Shown: in pieces, positions 31,793-40,194 of the stretch | Numbering within the stretch: the stretch's first letter is position 1 | Layout: every line of letters begins with the position of its first letter | Program-made: the position numbers and the translations under genes | Assembly: GCA_021795095.1 (NCBI GenBank) | Contig: JAJYPU010000006.1 | Coordinates: 1 to 45,455 of the forward strand | Direction of reading: 5' to 3' | DNA from: Actinomycetes bacterium | GTDB taxonomy: Bacteria > Actinomycetota > Acidimicrobiia > Acidimicrobiales > RAAP-2 | Length of the DNA stretch: 45,455 bases | Notes under the pieces: model-generated | What the model was told of the DNA's origin: nothing | The model's database searches: none | What the model saw: only the letters and a program-made list of their open reading frames with translations

Positions 31793-32923
31793 TTAGCGCC
31801 GCTTCTGCTTGCGCGCTCGGGCTTGGACCCCCGCGGACTTGGTCGCACTCGCCGCGCGCGTTGAACGCTGTGTTCCGTCATTTGACAGCTTCGCCGCTTC
31901 GGCGGGGCTGAAGATGTGGTGGTCCGACCGCGAGGCGACCCGGGCCGCCAGATCCACGTAGCGCGGCTCACGCTCCTTCAGGATCGCGAGCAGCGGGCTC
32001 GCGATGAAGATCGACGAGTAGGCACCACTGATCAGCCCGACCGTCAGGGCGAGTCCGTAGTTCTGCAGCGTCGTCGCACCGAGAATGTACGCACCGACAA
32101 TCAACACCGACAGCACGGGCAGGATCGCCACGAGCGACGTGTTGATCGAGCGTGCCAGCGTCTGGTTCATCGAGAGGTTCACCATGTCGCTGTAGTTCAG
32201 TTCGCCACCCTTCAGCACCGAGCCGGTGTTATCGCGAACGCGGTCAAAGACCACCACGGTGTCATAGAGCGAGTACCCGAGGATGGTGAGCACCGCGATC
32301 ACGGTGTCTGGCGTGATCTGGAACCCGAAGAGCGAGTAGACCCCGATCGTGATCAGGAGGTCGTGGATCATCGCCACAAAGGCCGCGAGGGCCATCTTGG
32401 GCTCGAAGCGAACACTGATGTAGATGATGACCGCAACGAAGAACACCAGCAGCGCCTCGAGGGCACGTCGGGTGATCTGACCGCCCCACGTCGGCCCCAC
32501 GTTGCTCGTGGACACCTGGTTCGCGCTCACCTTCGCGATCCGGGCCATGGCGTTGATCACCTTGTTGGTCACGGCGTTCTGCTGGGTGCTCGAGAGTGAG
32601 TTGATGTCAGCAGAGACCTGGTAGGTGTCCGCGCCCAACTTCTCCACGACCGGCTGAGGAAGTCCCGCGTGCTCCACCGCCGTCGTGACCGCGCTGATCG
32701 AGGTGTTCGGCGCGAGCACTTCCCACGAGCTGCCGCCCTTGAAGTCGATGCCGAGGTTGAACCCGCGGATCGACAACGAGGCGATGCCAAGGATGATGAT
32801 CGCGATCGAAATGCTGAACCAGATCTTGCGCCGTCCGACGAAGTCGAACTTCGTCAGACCGCGATAGACCCGACTCAGGCGTCCCGGCGTCGAGACCGTG
32901 GTCGTTGCTGTCGCGCTACTCAT
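31793..32923 (-). CDS. secF: protein translocase subunit SecF
   Basis: Membrane subunit of SecDF, which uses the proton gradient to pull exported proteins out of SecYEG. Seen: 376 aa, first membrane helix about residues 37-57, FNLGIDFKGGSSWEV (SecF signature), periplasmic domain, then five C-terminal segments with VIAVLTILGYSLYDTVVVFD and NQTLARSINTSL. The C-terminal tail is long and very basic (ARARKQKRR). ATG at 32923 is fixed by GGGAG six bases upstream; it overlaps the secD end by eight bases. A longer frame through secD was rejected. Confidence 0.95.
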   Translation of the reverse strand: MSSATATTTVSTPGRLSRVYRGLTKFDFVGRRKIWFSISIAIIILGIASLSIRGFNLGIDFKGGSSWEVLAPNTSISAVTTAVEHAGLPQPVVEKLGADTYQVSADINSLSSTQQNAVTNKVINAMARIAKVSANQVSTSNVGPTWGGQITRRALEALLVFFVAVIIYISVRFEPKMALAAFVAMIHDLLITIGVYSLFGFQITPDTVIAVLTILGYSLYDTVVVFDRVRDNTGSVLKGGELNYSDMVNLSMNQTLARSINTSLVAILPVLSVLIVGAYILGATTLQNYGLALTVGLISGAYSSIFIASPLLAILKEREPRYVDLAARVASRSDHHIFSPAEAAKLSNDGTQRSTRAASATKSAGVQARARKQKRR

Positions 32924-34421
32924 TGGATGCTCCCATTGCGAGACCGGCGGCCATGGACAACGCACTCGTCTCGTCGGTACTGCGTCGGCCCAGCAGGATA
33001 ACGAGGGGTCGAGTGAAGTACCACGTGATGCCGATGTCGAGCAACGTCGACAGACCCAGGAAGAAGGCGAAGCCACGCACGTCACCGACGGCGATTAGGT
33101 AGAGCAGGATCGCTGCGAGCAGACTGACGGTGTCGGCGGCGAGCACCGTGCGCCACGCCGAACGGAACCCCCGATCAACCGAGGTCCGAATGGACCGGCC
33201 GGCTCTCGCCTCGTCCTTTAATCGTTCGAAGTACACGATGTAACTGTCCACCGTGATACCAATGGACACAATCAATCCGGTAACACCAGCCAACGTGAAA
33301 CTGGGCGCGAAGGCCGTGTGGCCCAATGCCGAGATGATGGCCCACAGCAAGGCGCCAGTGACCCCGAGTCCGAGTACGATGACCAGTCCGAGCAGACGGT
33401 AGTAGACGATCGTGTAGAGCAGCACAAGGCCGAGACCGACGAGACCCGCACCGAGACCCGCGACGAGCGCGCTGTGGCCGAGGGTCGGTGAGACCGTCTG
33501 AGTGGTCAACGCGACGAGCCGCACGGGCAGCGCACCGAACTGCATCGCGAGCGCGAGGTTCTTCGCCGAGGACTCGGTGAAGGACCCCGAGATCTGGCCC
33601 TGGCCGTTGAACGACGTGAAACTCGACTGGTTGGGCTGGATCAGCGGCGCCGACTGGACGACGCCATCGAGCTCGATGGCGAGCTCGGCGTGGAAGTTAG
33701 CCTGGGCGACCCGGTCCCACGCGGGGCTCCCCGAACCGGTGAGGGTATAGTTCACGACCCACGCGCCGACCTGGTCCTGCTGAGCGATGGCGGTCTTGAC
33801 CGCCTGACCGGTGAGCTGGGCCGGCCCAAGGACGTAGCGCACGCTATTGGTACCCAGTGCCGGCAGGATGACAGTCTGGTTCTTGTTGTCGTTTTGGGGC
33901 GACGTCGAGGCGATATTGGTGTACTTGGGGTCGAGGCCGATGTTGTTGGTCGGTGAACCCGTGCTGGTGTTGACGGCCAGGTTGGTCGCGGTCATGAGGT
34001 AGTTCGCCCCGCAGCTCGGGACTGACTTCACGGGCTTGGCGTTCTTCGAGGCCGGTCCCGTCTGACAGAGCACCGGTCGGAACAGCAGCTGGGCAGTCTG
34101 GCCGACGGCCTTCAGCACCGTGCGCGCGTCGGTGACGCCGGGCACGCTCACGACGACGTCTTTACCCTGCAGGTTCACCAACGCGCCCGAGACGCCGAGT
34201 CCGTTCACCCGGTTGTTGAGGATTGTGACGACCTCTTGCATGTTCGCCGTCGAGGTGGGGGTCGCCGGCTTGTAGACGACCGAGAGCCCACCGGCGAGGT
34301 CGAGGCCGAGCTTGGGCCCCCACCCAAAAGACAGCGTCGTGATCAACGCCCCGAAGGCGACCACGATCGTCAGCAGCAGGCTGACGATCAACGATCGTCG
34401 AGAGCCGACGGTTCCCGCCAT
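32916..34421 (-). CDS. secD: protein translocase subunit SecD
   Basis: Partner of SecF. Seen: 501 aa with an N-terminal membrane helix (about residues 11-33), GPKLGLDLAGGLSVVYKP (the SecD GLDLxGG signature), LNNRVNGLGVSG, a periplasmic domain that carries a low-complexity Asn/Thr/Ser-rich insert typical of actinobacteria, and C-terminal segments with TGLIVSIGITVDSYIVYFERL and the closing FFLGLSTLLDIGITWYFTRP. The conserved Asp in VDSYIV is the proton-pathway residue position. ATG at 34421 overlaps the yajC stop (TAATG). Confidence 0.95.
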   Translation of the reverse strand: MAGTVGSRRSLIVSLLLTIVVAFGALITTLSFGWGPKLGLDLAGGLSVVYKPATPTSTANMQEVVTILNNRVNGLGVSGALVNLQGKDVVVSVPGVTDARTVLKAVGQTAQLLFRPVLCQTGPASKNAKPVKSVPSCGANYLMTATNLAVNTSTGSPTNNIGLDPKYTNIASTSPQNDNKNQTVILPALGTNSVRYVLGPAQLTGQAVKTAIAQQDQVGAWVVNYTLTGSGSPAWDRVAQANFHAELAIELDGVVQSAPLIQPNQSSFTSFNGQGQISGSFTESSAKNLALAMQFGALPVRLVALTTQTVSPTLGHSALVAGLGAGLVGLGLVLLYTIVYYRLLGLVIVLGLGVTGALLWAIISALGHTAFAPSFTLAGVTGLIVSIGITVDSYIVYFERLKDEARAGRSIRTSVDRGFRSAWRTVLAADTVSLLAAILLYLIAVGDVRGFAFFLGLSTLLDIGITWYFTRPLVILLGRRSTDETSALSMAAGLAMGASNE

Positions 34422-34741
34422 TACTGCTCGTCACCTTCGGCGGTCGGCTCGTCGCTCGGCGCGGGAGCGGGATCGAATCGTCGCGCGATCGCCGAGGGCA
34501 CGAACTCGAGCTCGACCCCGCTCGCGCTACGCAGCACGATGATGTCGGCGTCGTTACGAACCACGGTACCGACGAATCCGCCGATGGTCTGGGCGCGCTC
34601 GCCCACTTCGACCTTGCGCGCGGCCAGGCGCGCCTGCTTCTGCTTCTTGTTGCGCGGCCGGAGGTAGAAGAAATAAAGCGCCCCGAAGACCACCAAGTAG
34701 ATAATCAAAATCGACGAGCCGCCGCTCGAAGCTGCAAACAT
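34421..34741 (-). CDS. yajC: preprotein translocase subunit YajC
   Basis: Small single-span membrane protein associated with SecDF. Seen: 106 aa with one N-terminal membrane helix (about residues 10-27, ILIIYLVVFGALYFFYLRP), the basic R-P-R-N-K-K segment, and the YajC domain motif GERAQTIGGFVGTVV. The C-terminal tail is acidic and Pro-rich. ATG has an excellent GGAGGA ribosome site seven bases upstream. It heads yajC-secD-secF; the 55-base gap before it holds a possible -10. Confidence 0.93.
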   Translation of the reverse strand: MFAASSGGSSILIIYLVVFGALYFFYLRPRNKKQKQARLAARKVEVGERAQTIGGFVGTVVRNDADIIVLRSASGVELEFVPSAIARRFDPAPAPSDEPTAEGDEQ

Positions 34742-34771
34742 GTGGCTTTCCTCCGGAACTAGACCCCAGAA

Positions 34772-34777
34772 ACCCTA
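34772..34777 (-). promoter_or_regulatory. possible -10 element for yajC-secDF
   Basis: TAGGGT on the minus strand would give a leader of about 24 bases containing the GGAGGA ribosome site of yajC. A small inverted repeat (GCCCGCGTGGGC, 34778-34789) directly precedes it. Confidence 0.35.
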
Positions 34778-34796
34778 GCCCACGCGGGCCTGATGT

Positions 34797-35834
34797 TTAG
34801 ACCAATCCCCCACCCGGCGCGCTAAGGCCCAGGTGTGCGTACGCACGCTCGGTAGCGAGGCGCCCCCGCGGGGTGCGGATGAGTAGGCCCGCGCGCAGGA
34901 GATAGGGCTCGTAGGCGTCCTCGATGGTCATCGCCTCCTCGCCGCAGGCGTGGCTCAAGGTCACCAGGCCTACCGGCTGGGCGCTGAACTGGCGACAGAG
35001 GAGGCTCAGGATCCGTCGGTCGAGCTTGTCAAGTCCCAGGTCATCGATGCCAAAGAGCGTCAAGGCCTCGACCGCCACCGCCGCGTCGATCGCGGCGATC
35101 TGGTTCACCGCGGCGAAATCGCGCACGCGCCGCAGCAACCGGTTCGCAATCCGCGGTGTCCCGCGGCTCCGTGAGGCGATGGCCAAGGCGGCCTCCGTGC
35201 TGATCCCGATCGCGAGCAGCCCCGCCGAGCGCTCGACGATCGTGGTCAGTTCGTCATCGTCGTAGAGGTCCAGCTGACCGACGAAGCCGAAGCGGTCCCG
35301 CAGCGGCGCCGCGACGAGGCCCGTCCGGGTCGTCGCGCCGATCAGCGTGAAGTTCGGCAGGTCAAGTCGGATCGACCGCGCTGACGGTCCCCGACCGATC
35401 AGGACGTCGAGGCGCCGGTCCTCCATCGCCGGGTACAACACCTCCTCAACTGATCGATTGAGCCGGTGGATCTCGTCGATGAAGAGCACGTCACCGTCGT
35501 GCAAGTCGGTGAGCAGCGCGGCCAGGTCACCCGGGCGCGTCAGCACCGGCCCCGAGGTGATCCGAAGCCCCGAGCCCATCTCGTTGGCGACAATCGAGGC
35601 GAGCGAGGTCTTGCCGAGGCCCGGCGGGCCGGCGAAGAGGAGGTGATCGACCACCTGACCGCGCGAGCGCGCCGATCCGAGCACGATCTCCAAGTGTCCG
35701 ACGAGGTCTCGCTGTCCGACGAATCCCCCCAGTGAGGTCGGGCGCAAGGAGGCTTCGCTGCGTCGCTCGGGCTCATCAGCCCCACCTCTGACGAGTGGCT
35801 CGTCGGCGTCAAGGTCGATGTCGCGGCGACTCAC
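34797..35834 (-). CDS. ruvB: Holliday junction branch migration ATPase RuvB
   Basis: Hexameric AAA+ motor of the RuvAB complex that drives branch migration. Seen: 345 aa with RPTSLGGFVGQRDLV, Walker A GPPGLGKTS (69-77), Walker B LFIDEIHRLNRSVEEVLYPA, LIGATTRTGLVAAPLRDRFG with the arginine finger, and the C-terminal winged helix (ATERAYAHLGL). GTG start overlaps the ruvA stop (GTGA). Downstream of the ruvC LexA box and so probably SOS-induced with ruvC and ruvA. Confidence 0.97.
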   Translation of the reverse strand: MSRRDIDLDADEPLVRGGADEPERRSEASLRPTSLGGFVGQRDLVGHLEIVLGSARSRGQVVDHLLFAGPPGLGKTSLASIVANEMGSGLRITSGPVLTRPGDLAALLTDLHDGDVLFIDEIHRLNRSVEEVLYPAMEDRRLDVLIGRGPSARSIRLDLPNFTLIGATTRTGLVAAPLRDRFGFVGQLDLYDDDELTTIVERSAGLLAIGISTEAALAIASRSRGTPRIANRLLRRVRDFAAVNQIAAIDAAVAVEALTLFGIDDLGLDKLDRRILSLLCRQFSAQPVGLVTLSHACGEEAMTIEDAYEPYLLRAGLLIRTPRGRLATERAYAHLGLSAPGGGLV

Positions 35835-36394
35835 GTGCGCCCCAGATACCCGAGCGCCACACGTAGCGCCGCGCTCTCGTCCTTGGGCAATTCGACGCCG
35901 TGGAGTTCGCGGATCTCCGCGGGACCGTAGCCGAGACGCCGCAGTGCCTGCTCGATCGCATCGGGGACCGAGCCCGCCGGGACAGCCACCGGGCTCTCGA
36001 TGGTGAGCTTGCCGTGCAGTTCGAGCACGATGCGGTTGGCGGTCTTGGTCCCGATACCGGGAATCGAGGCGACCGTCTTGTGGTCACCCGACTCGATGGC
36101 CTGGGCGAGCACGTTCATCGGCATCGTGCGAAGCGCGGCCAACGCCGTCGAGGGCCCGACCCCTGGTGTCGCGAGGAGCTGGGCAAAGAATGCCCGCTCC
36201 TCGAAGCTCGTGAAGCCGTAGAGCACGATGGCGTCAGCGCGAACGACGGTGTACACCGCGAGGTCCACCGAACTATCCACACCGAGCGGTTCGCTCGTCG
36301 CGACGTGCACCTCGTAGCCGACCCCGGCGACGTCGACGATGGTCGCTCCCGAGTCGAGGTTCGCGAGCACCCGTCCGCTGAGAAAACCGATCAC
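35831..36394 (-). CDS. ruvA: Holliday junction binding protein RuvA
   Basis: Tetrameric four-way-junction binder that loads RuvB. Seen: 187 aa; N-terminal OB domain (VIGFLSGRVLANL, GVGYEVHVATSEPL), tandem helix-hairpin-helix motifs (LLATPGVGPSTALAAL and VASIPGIGTKTANRIVLEL), and a C-terminal RuvB-binding domain (ALRRLGYGPAEI). GTG at 36394 chosen because it overlaps the ruvC stop (GTGA) and begins the conserved first strand; a longer frame through ruvC was rejected. Confidence 0.96.
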   Translation of the reverse strand: MIGFLSGRVLANLDSGATIVDVAGVGYEVHVATSEPLGVDSSVDLAVYTVVRADAIVLYGFTSFEERAFFAQLLATPGVGPSTALAALRTMPMNVLAQAIESGDHKTVASIPGIGTKTANRIVLELHGKLTIESPVAVPAGSVPDAIEQALRRLGYGPAEIRELHGVELPKDESAALRVALGYLGRT

Positions 36395-36900
36395 GACGCG
36401 GCCCCGCTCAGCCGCATCTCCGTGCGACAGACCGTGAAGTAGGTGATCGCGAGGGCCAGCGCGTCCGCCGCGTCCGCGGGCTGGGGGATAGCGCGCAGCC
36501 CGCACAGTCGCGCGACCATGCCCTGGACCTGCAGCTTGTCCGCTGCGCCATAGCCCGTCACGGCGAGCTTCGCCTCCTGGGCGGTGAACTGGCGCACCTC
36601 GAGATTGCGGGATCCGGCGAGTGCCACGGCCACGCCACTCGCCTGAGCGACCGGGATGGCGGTGCGGGCATTGCGTTGGAAGAACACCCGCTCCACGGCG
36701 ACCGCATCGGGGCGCAGTTCGTCGACAAGGGCGCTCAACTCGACGAGCAGCTGGCCGAGGCGCAGTTCGACGCGATCACTCACCTTGGTCTCGATGACCC
36801 CAGCGCGTAGCGCACGAAACGACTCCGGTCCGCGCAGTGAGCCGTCCACGAGGCCGAAGCCGCACCGCGTCAGCCCCGGGTCAATGCCTAATACGAACAT
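36391..36900 (-). CDS. ruvC: Holliday junction resolvase RuvC
   Basis: Dimeric endonuclease that resolves Holliday junctions. Seen: 169 aa with the catalytic acidic residues in MFVLGIDPGLTRCGFG (first Asp), VAVERVFFQRNA (Glu) and PADAADALALAI (last two Asp), and the conserved QVQGMVARLCGL. ATG at 36900 has no ribosome site; TACAAT seven bases upstream predicts a leaderless mRNA, and the start codon lies inside a LexA-type palindrome (36894-36907). The GTGA overlap couples it to ruvA. Confidence 0.96.
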   Translation of the reverse strand: MFVLGIDPGLTRCGFGLVDGSLRGPESFRALRAGVIETKVSDRVELRLGQLLVELSALVDELRPDAVAVERVFFQRNARTAIPVAQASGVAVALAGSRNLEVRQFTAQEAKLAVTGYGAADKLQVQGMVARLCGLRAIPQPADAADALALAITYFTVCRTEMRLSGAAS

Positions 36901-36907
36901 ATGTTCG
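36894..36907. promoter_or_regulatory. LexA (SOS) box over the ruvC start codon
   Basis: CGAACATATGTTCG is a perfect palindrome matching the Gram-positive/actinobacterial LexA operator CGAAC-N4-GTTCG. It contains the ruvC ATG (36900-36898) and abuts the -10 TACAAT. A bound repressor would cover the start point, so ruvCAB should be SOS-regulated. Confidence 0.85.
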
Positions 36908-36913
36908 ATTGTA
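36908..36913 (-). promoter_or_regulatory. -10 element for leaderless ruvC
   Basis: TACAAT on the minus strand, five of six matches to TATAAT, is seven bases before the A of the ruvC ATG. It directly adjoins the LexA box. No clear -35 is present. Confidence 0.65.
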
Positions 36914-36951
36914 TCGGCCGCACCCGGGTGAACGTGGAATCGTTTGAGCGG

Positions 36952-37701
36952 CTATTCGTCGAAGGTCGCCAATATCTCGTCGGGGATGTCGAAGTTCGCG
37001 TACACGTTCTGGACGTCGTCGTGGTCGTCGATGGCGTCCACGAGGCGCAGGATCTTCTTCGCCTCGGACTCCTCGGCGACCTCGATCATCGTCTGGGGCA
37101 CCAGGGTGAGATCGGCACTCGTGACCGTCAACCCGAAACTCTCCAACGCATCTCGGACCTTACCGACCTCGTGGGGCTCGGTGATCACCGTCGCGGAGTC
37201 CGCCGCGGTCGTAAAGTTCTCGCCACCGGCCTCGAGCACCCACTCGAGCATCTGGTCCTCGTCGACGGGGCCCTTCACCTCGATGATGCCTTTGCGGTCG
37301 AACTGCCAGGACACTGCGCCAGGTTCGGCGATCGACCCGCCGTTCTTTGAGAACAGGTGCTTGATCTCGGCGCTCGTGCGGTTGCGGTTGTCGGTCAACG
37401 TCTCGACGATGACCGCGATGCCGCCGGGCGCGTAGCCCTCGTAGGTGACCGCCTCGTAGCGAGCGCCTTCCAGCTCACCCGTGCCTCGTTTGATCGCGCG
37501 TTCGATCGTGTCGATGGGTACCGACGCCTCACGCGCCTTCTGGTACATGGTGCGCAGGCTCGCGTTGGCGGACACGTCGCCGCCACCCTCGCGCGCCGCG
37601 ACCTCCACCTGACGAATCAACTTGGCGAAGACTTTGGCGCGGGCGCTGTCTTTGGCGCCCTTGCGGTGTTTGGTCGTCGCCCACTTCGAATGGCCGGACA
37701 T
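36952..37701 (-). CDS. YebC/PmpR/TACO1-family protein
   Basis: Conserved cytoplasmic protein of the YebC family; members act as transcription regulators or as translation factors that relieve stalling at proline stretches. Seen: 249 aa starting MSGHSKWATTKHRKGAKDSA, then AKLIRQVEVAAREGG, YEGYAPGGIAVIVETLTDNR and NGGSIAEPGAVSWQFDRKG, all family hallmarks. ATG has a strong AGGAGGA three to four bases upstream. It lies just upstream of ruvC, as in many bacteria, but with a 51-base gap and a separate ruvC promoter. Confidence 0.95.
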   Translation of the reverse strand: MSGHSKWATTKHRKGAKDSARAKVFAKLIRQVEVAAREGGGDVSANASLRTMYQKAREASVPIDTIERAIKRGTGELEGARYEAVTYEGYAPGGIAVIVETLTDNRNRTSAEIKHLFSKNGGSIAEPGAVSWQFDRKGIIEVKGPVDEDQMLEWVLEAGGENFTTAADSATVITEPHEVGKVRDALESFGLTVTSADLTLVPQTMIEVAEESEAKKILRLVDAIDDHDDVQNVYANFDIPDEILATFDE

Positions 37702-37729
37702 AGTTCCTCCTGCCCCGTTGGGCGTTGCA

Positions 37730-37735
37730 ATGCTA
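37730..37735 (-). promoter_or_regulatory. -10 element for yebC
   Basis: TAGCAT on the minus strand, preceded by CCGG, would give a leader of about 22 bases including the AGGAGGA ribosome site. TTGACC lies upstream but 21 bases away, too far for a standard -35. Confidence 0.45.
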
Positions 37736-37791
37736 CCGGAGAACGAGCGAAGTCCGGGTCAACCCCTTGTCGATGCTTGCTCGGAGCGGAC

Positions 37792-38376
37792 TTAGATCGT
37801 GGCGAGGAAGAGTTCGTGAATGGCGCTGTTGTTGGTCAGTTCGGGGTGGAACGAACAGCCCCACGCCGCGCCCTGACGAACGAGCACCGGCGTCGGTCCC
37901 GTGCCGTGGTCATGGGTGGCGAGCACCGTGACCGACTCAGACCACGACTCGATCTTGGGCGCTCGGATGAACACCCCGGGCACCTCCCCCAAACCTTCGA
38001 CGTCGACGGTGGTCTCGAAACTGGCGATCTGGCGGCCGAATCCGTTGCGGCGCACGTCGACGTCGATCGTGGCGAAGCTCCACTGGTCGTCGCGGCCGTC
38101 GACAATGGAACGGCTCAAAAGGATCAACCCAGCGCACGTACCGAGCACGGGCAGTCCGTCGCGGAGTCGCTCGCCGAGCAGCACGCGCATGCCTGAGGTC
38201 TCGAGCAACCGGGCGATCGTCGTCGACTCACCACCCGGGATCACGAGGCCCGCCACCGCGGCCAACTGCTGCTCGGTGCGTACCGCCACCACTTCGACGC
38301 CTAGGCCAGTCAGCACCGCGACGTGCTCGCGCACGTCTCCCTGCAGCGCCAGGACGCCGACGGGCGCCGTTACCAC
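37792..38376 (-). CDS. pdxT: pyridoxal 5'-phosphate synthase glutaminase subunit
   Basis: Hydrolyses glutamine to supply ammonia to PdxS for vitamin B6 (PLP) synthesis. Seen: 194 aa class I-type amidotransferase with [26 protein letters not shown], nucleophile Cys in [19 protein letters not shown], and the His-Glu pair in [13 protein letters not shown] at 38376 overlaps the pdxS stop by seven bases. The pair matches Rv2604c/Rv2606c of M. tuberculosis. Confidence 0.95.
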   Translation of the reverse strand: MVTAPVGVLALQGDVREHVAVLTGLGVEVVAVRTEQQLAAVAGLVIPGGESTTIARLLETSGMRVLLGERLRDGLPVLGTCAGLILLSRSIVDGRDDQWSFATIDVDVRRNGFGRQIASFETTVDVEGLGEVPGVFIRAPKIESWSESVTVLATHDHGTGPTPVLVRQGAAWGCSFHPELTNNSAIHELFLATI

Positions 38377-39266
38377 CCGCGCTCGGCCAGGCGCTGTTCG
38401 AGCGAGGCCACTTCGGCACCGCGCATGGCGGCGCCGAGTCCAGTGGAAACCTTGGCGACGACAGCCGCATCCTGGTAGTGGGTGGTCGCCTCGACGATCG
38501 CGCGCGCCATCCGTTCGGGGTCCTCACTCTTGAAGATTCCCGAGCCCACGAAGACCGCCTGGGCGCCCAACTGCATGACGAGCGACGCGTCCGCTGGCGT
38601 AGAGATTCCACCGGCACAGAACATCGGCACCGGGAGCGCCCCCGTTTGGGCGACTTCGAGCACGAGTGGCAGCGGTGCCTGCAGGTCCTTGGCGAGTCGG
38701 TAGAGCTCGGCCTCGTCGGCCGACACCAACCGGCGCATCTGGGCATTGATGGTGCGCAAGTGGCGCACCGCCTCGACCACGTTGCCCGTTCCCGCCTCAC
38801 CCTTGGAACGGATCAGGCACGCACCCTCACCGATGCGGCGCAGCGCTTCACCGAGGTTCGTCGCGCCGCAGACGAAGGGCACCGTGAAGCCCCACTTGTC
38901 GATGTGGTTCTCTTCATCGGCCGGGGTGAGGACCTCGGATTCGTCGATGTAGTCGACGTCGAGCGCCTGGAGGATCTGGGCTTCGGCGAAGTGGCCGATC
39001 CGGGCCTTGGCCATCACGGGGATCGTGACCGTTGCCTGGATCTCCTGGATCATCTGCGGGTCACTCATCCGCGCCACGCCACCGTCACGTCGGATGTCCG
39101 AGGGCACGCGCTCCAGGGCCATGACCGCGACCGCACCCGCGTCCTCGGCCACCTTGGCCTGCTCGGGGTTGACCACGTCCATAATCACGCCGCCACGCAG
39201 CATGTCCGCCAAGCCCCGCTTCACGCGGGCTGAACCGACGACCGAACTGTCAGATGAAAGAGTCAT
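38370..39266 (-). CDS. pdxS: pyridoxal 5'-phosphate synthase subunit PdxS
   Basis: Barrel enzyme that makes PLP from ribose 5-phosphate, glyceraldehyde 3-phosphate and ammonia. Seen: 298 aa with [38 protein letters not shown], the active-site Lys in [24 protein letters not shown], and the phosphate loops [11 protein letters not shown] and [13 protein letters not shown] at 39266 with TAGTCT six bases upstream and no ribosome site, so probably leaderless. Confidence 0.97.
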   Translation of the reverse strand: MTLSSDSSVVGSARVKRGLADMLRGGVIMDVVNPEQAKVAEDAGAVAVMALERVPSDIRRDGGVARMSDPQMIQEIQATVTIPVMAKARIGHFAEAQILQALDVDYIDESEVLTPADEENHIDKWGFTVPFVCGATNLGEALRRIGEGACLIRSKGEAGTGNVVEAVRHLRTINAQMRRLVSADEAELYRLAKDLQAPLPLVLEVAQTGALPVPMFCAGGISTPADASLVMQLGAQAVFVGSGIFKSEDPERMARAIVEATTHYQDAAVVAKVSTGLGAAMRGAEVASLEQRLAERGW

Positions 39267-39272
39267 GCACCC

Positions 39273-39278
39273 AGACTA
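39273..39278 (-). promoter_or_regulatory. -10 element for leaderless pdxS-pdxT
   Basis: TAGTCT on the minus strand, preceded by CCCGG, is six bases before the pdxS ATG, in the 22-base gap after the M48-like gene. Confidence 0.55.
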
Positions 39279-39288
39279 CCGGGCGCAC

Positions 39289-40188
39289 TCACCACTCTTC
39301 GAGGGCCAATGACCGCAGCGTCGGGTCGTCGAGGTCGCCGAGATCCGACGTCGATCGATCGGCGAAGGGGTTGAACCACGACCAGCGCGTCGCCGCGAAA
39401 GATGGTGAGGCGAAGTACGAGCCCTCGTGCACCTCCTGATCAGCGCAACGGTGCAGTGCGTTCGCCAGGCCGAGCGGGTAACGGATTGCGGCCGCGGCCA
39501 CCTCATCGGCCCGGTAACACTGTCCGACGCCGGCGAGCGCGCGCCGAGCGGTGTCATCGAGCGAGACCGAGGCCGCGATGCACTGCCGTTCGACCAGACC
39601 GAGTCGCTGGCGCGCGAGGCAGTGCGCCACCACGCCCTCAAGCTCGATCAGCTCGAAGTCGCGCAACAGCGCGCTCGTCACGTAGAGGACCAAACCACCC
39701 CCGCGGCGCATGAGTGTCGCGTTGTATCCCTCGTCGTCGATGATCACCGCCGAGACGCCATCGACGCCGAAGGTCGCACTGAGCCGGTCGACAACGGTCG
39801 CGAGACGCTGACGGTCGTGGGTGGTGCCGCCCTCACCCATCAACTGACCGACATTGTCGCCCGCGCCGGCGCCGAGCCGCTCGAGACGGTCGAACGACCG
39901 GTAGAGGTCCCAACCGTAGAGCGCGCCGATCACGACGCCGAGGACCGCCAGCCAGGGCGAGAACACCACCGCGACGAGCAACGCCACCACCACGACGGCG
40001 ACACCGATGGTCGCGGGGATCCGTCGATGCCAGGCGTAGCGGCGAACCGCTGCACTATTCGCCTCTCGCTCCTCGGCCGACGGGACGTAGGGACTCTGCC
40101 AGTTGGGGTCAAGCACGGGCTCCACGTAGCGTGGCCCGCGGTCACGCGTCGACGGACGCCGGTTGCGAGACTTTTGCTTGGTCGCCAT
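39289..40188 (-). CDS. membrane protein with degenerate M48 (HtpX-like) peptidase domain
   Basis: 299-aa protein: a basic, Arg/Lys-rich N-terminus, two membrane helices (about residues 58-76 and 79-94), and a C-terminal domain whose layout follows M48 peptidases. Matching stretches are VIIDDEGYNATLM (family pNA segment), LYVTSALLRDFELIELEGVVAH and YRADEVAAAAIRYPLGLANAL (family EADRxAA then P-x-x-LAxAL). Odd: the zinc site HExxH is His189-Cys-Leu-Ala-Arg193, losing the catalytic Glu and second His, and the third-ligand Glu of E-[FY]-x-A-D aligns with Cys224. It is therefore a likely pseudo-peptidase. ATG with TAGCCT six bases upstream; the TAG of this hexamer is also the stop codon of pimA. 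Function unknown; membrane quality control or a scaffold role is speculation. Confidence 0.75.
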   Translation of the reverse strand: MATKQKSRNRRPSTRDRGPRYVEPVLDPNWQSPYVPSAEEREANSAAVRRYAWHRRIPATIGVAVVVVALLVAVVFSPWLAVLGVVIGALYGWDLYRSFDRLERLGAGAGDNVGQLMGEGGTTHDRQRLATVVDRLSATFGVDGVSAVIIDDEGYNATLMRRGGGLVLYVTSALLRDFELIELEGVVAHCLARQRLGLVERQCIAASVSLDDTARRALAGVGQCYRADEVAAAAIRYPLGLANALHRCADQEVHEGSYFASPSFAATRWSWFNPFADRSTSDLGDLDDPTLRSLALEEW

Positions 40189-40194
40189 CGTCCT

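Noticed and set aside
34778..34789. GCCCGCGTGGGC hairpin as a terminator after ruvB
   Set aside because: Only a four-base-pair stem with no following T run; it could equally be chance or part of the yajC promoter region.
37751..37792. Inverted repeat AGTCCG/CGGACT between pdxT and yebC
   Set aside because: Six-base arms with a 30-base loop and no T run; not distinguishable from chance in GC-rich DNA.
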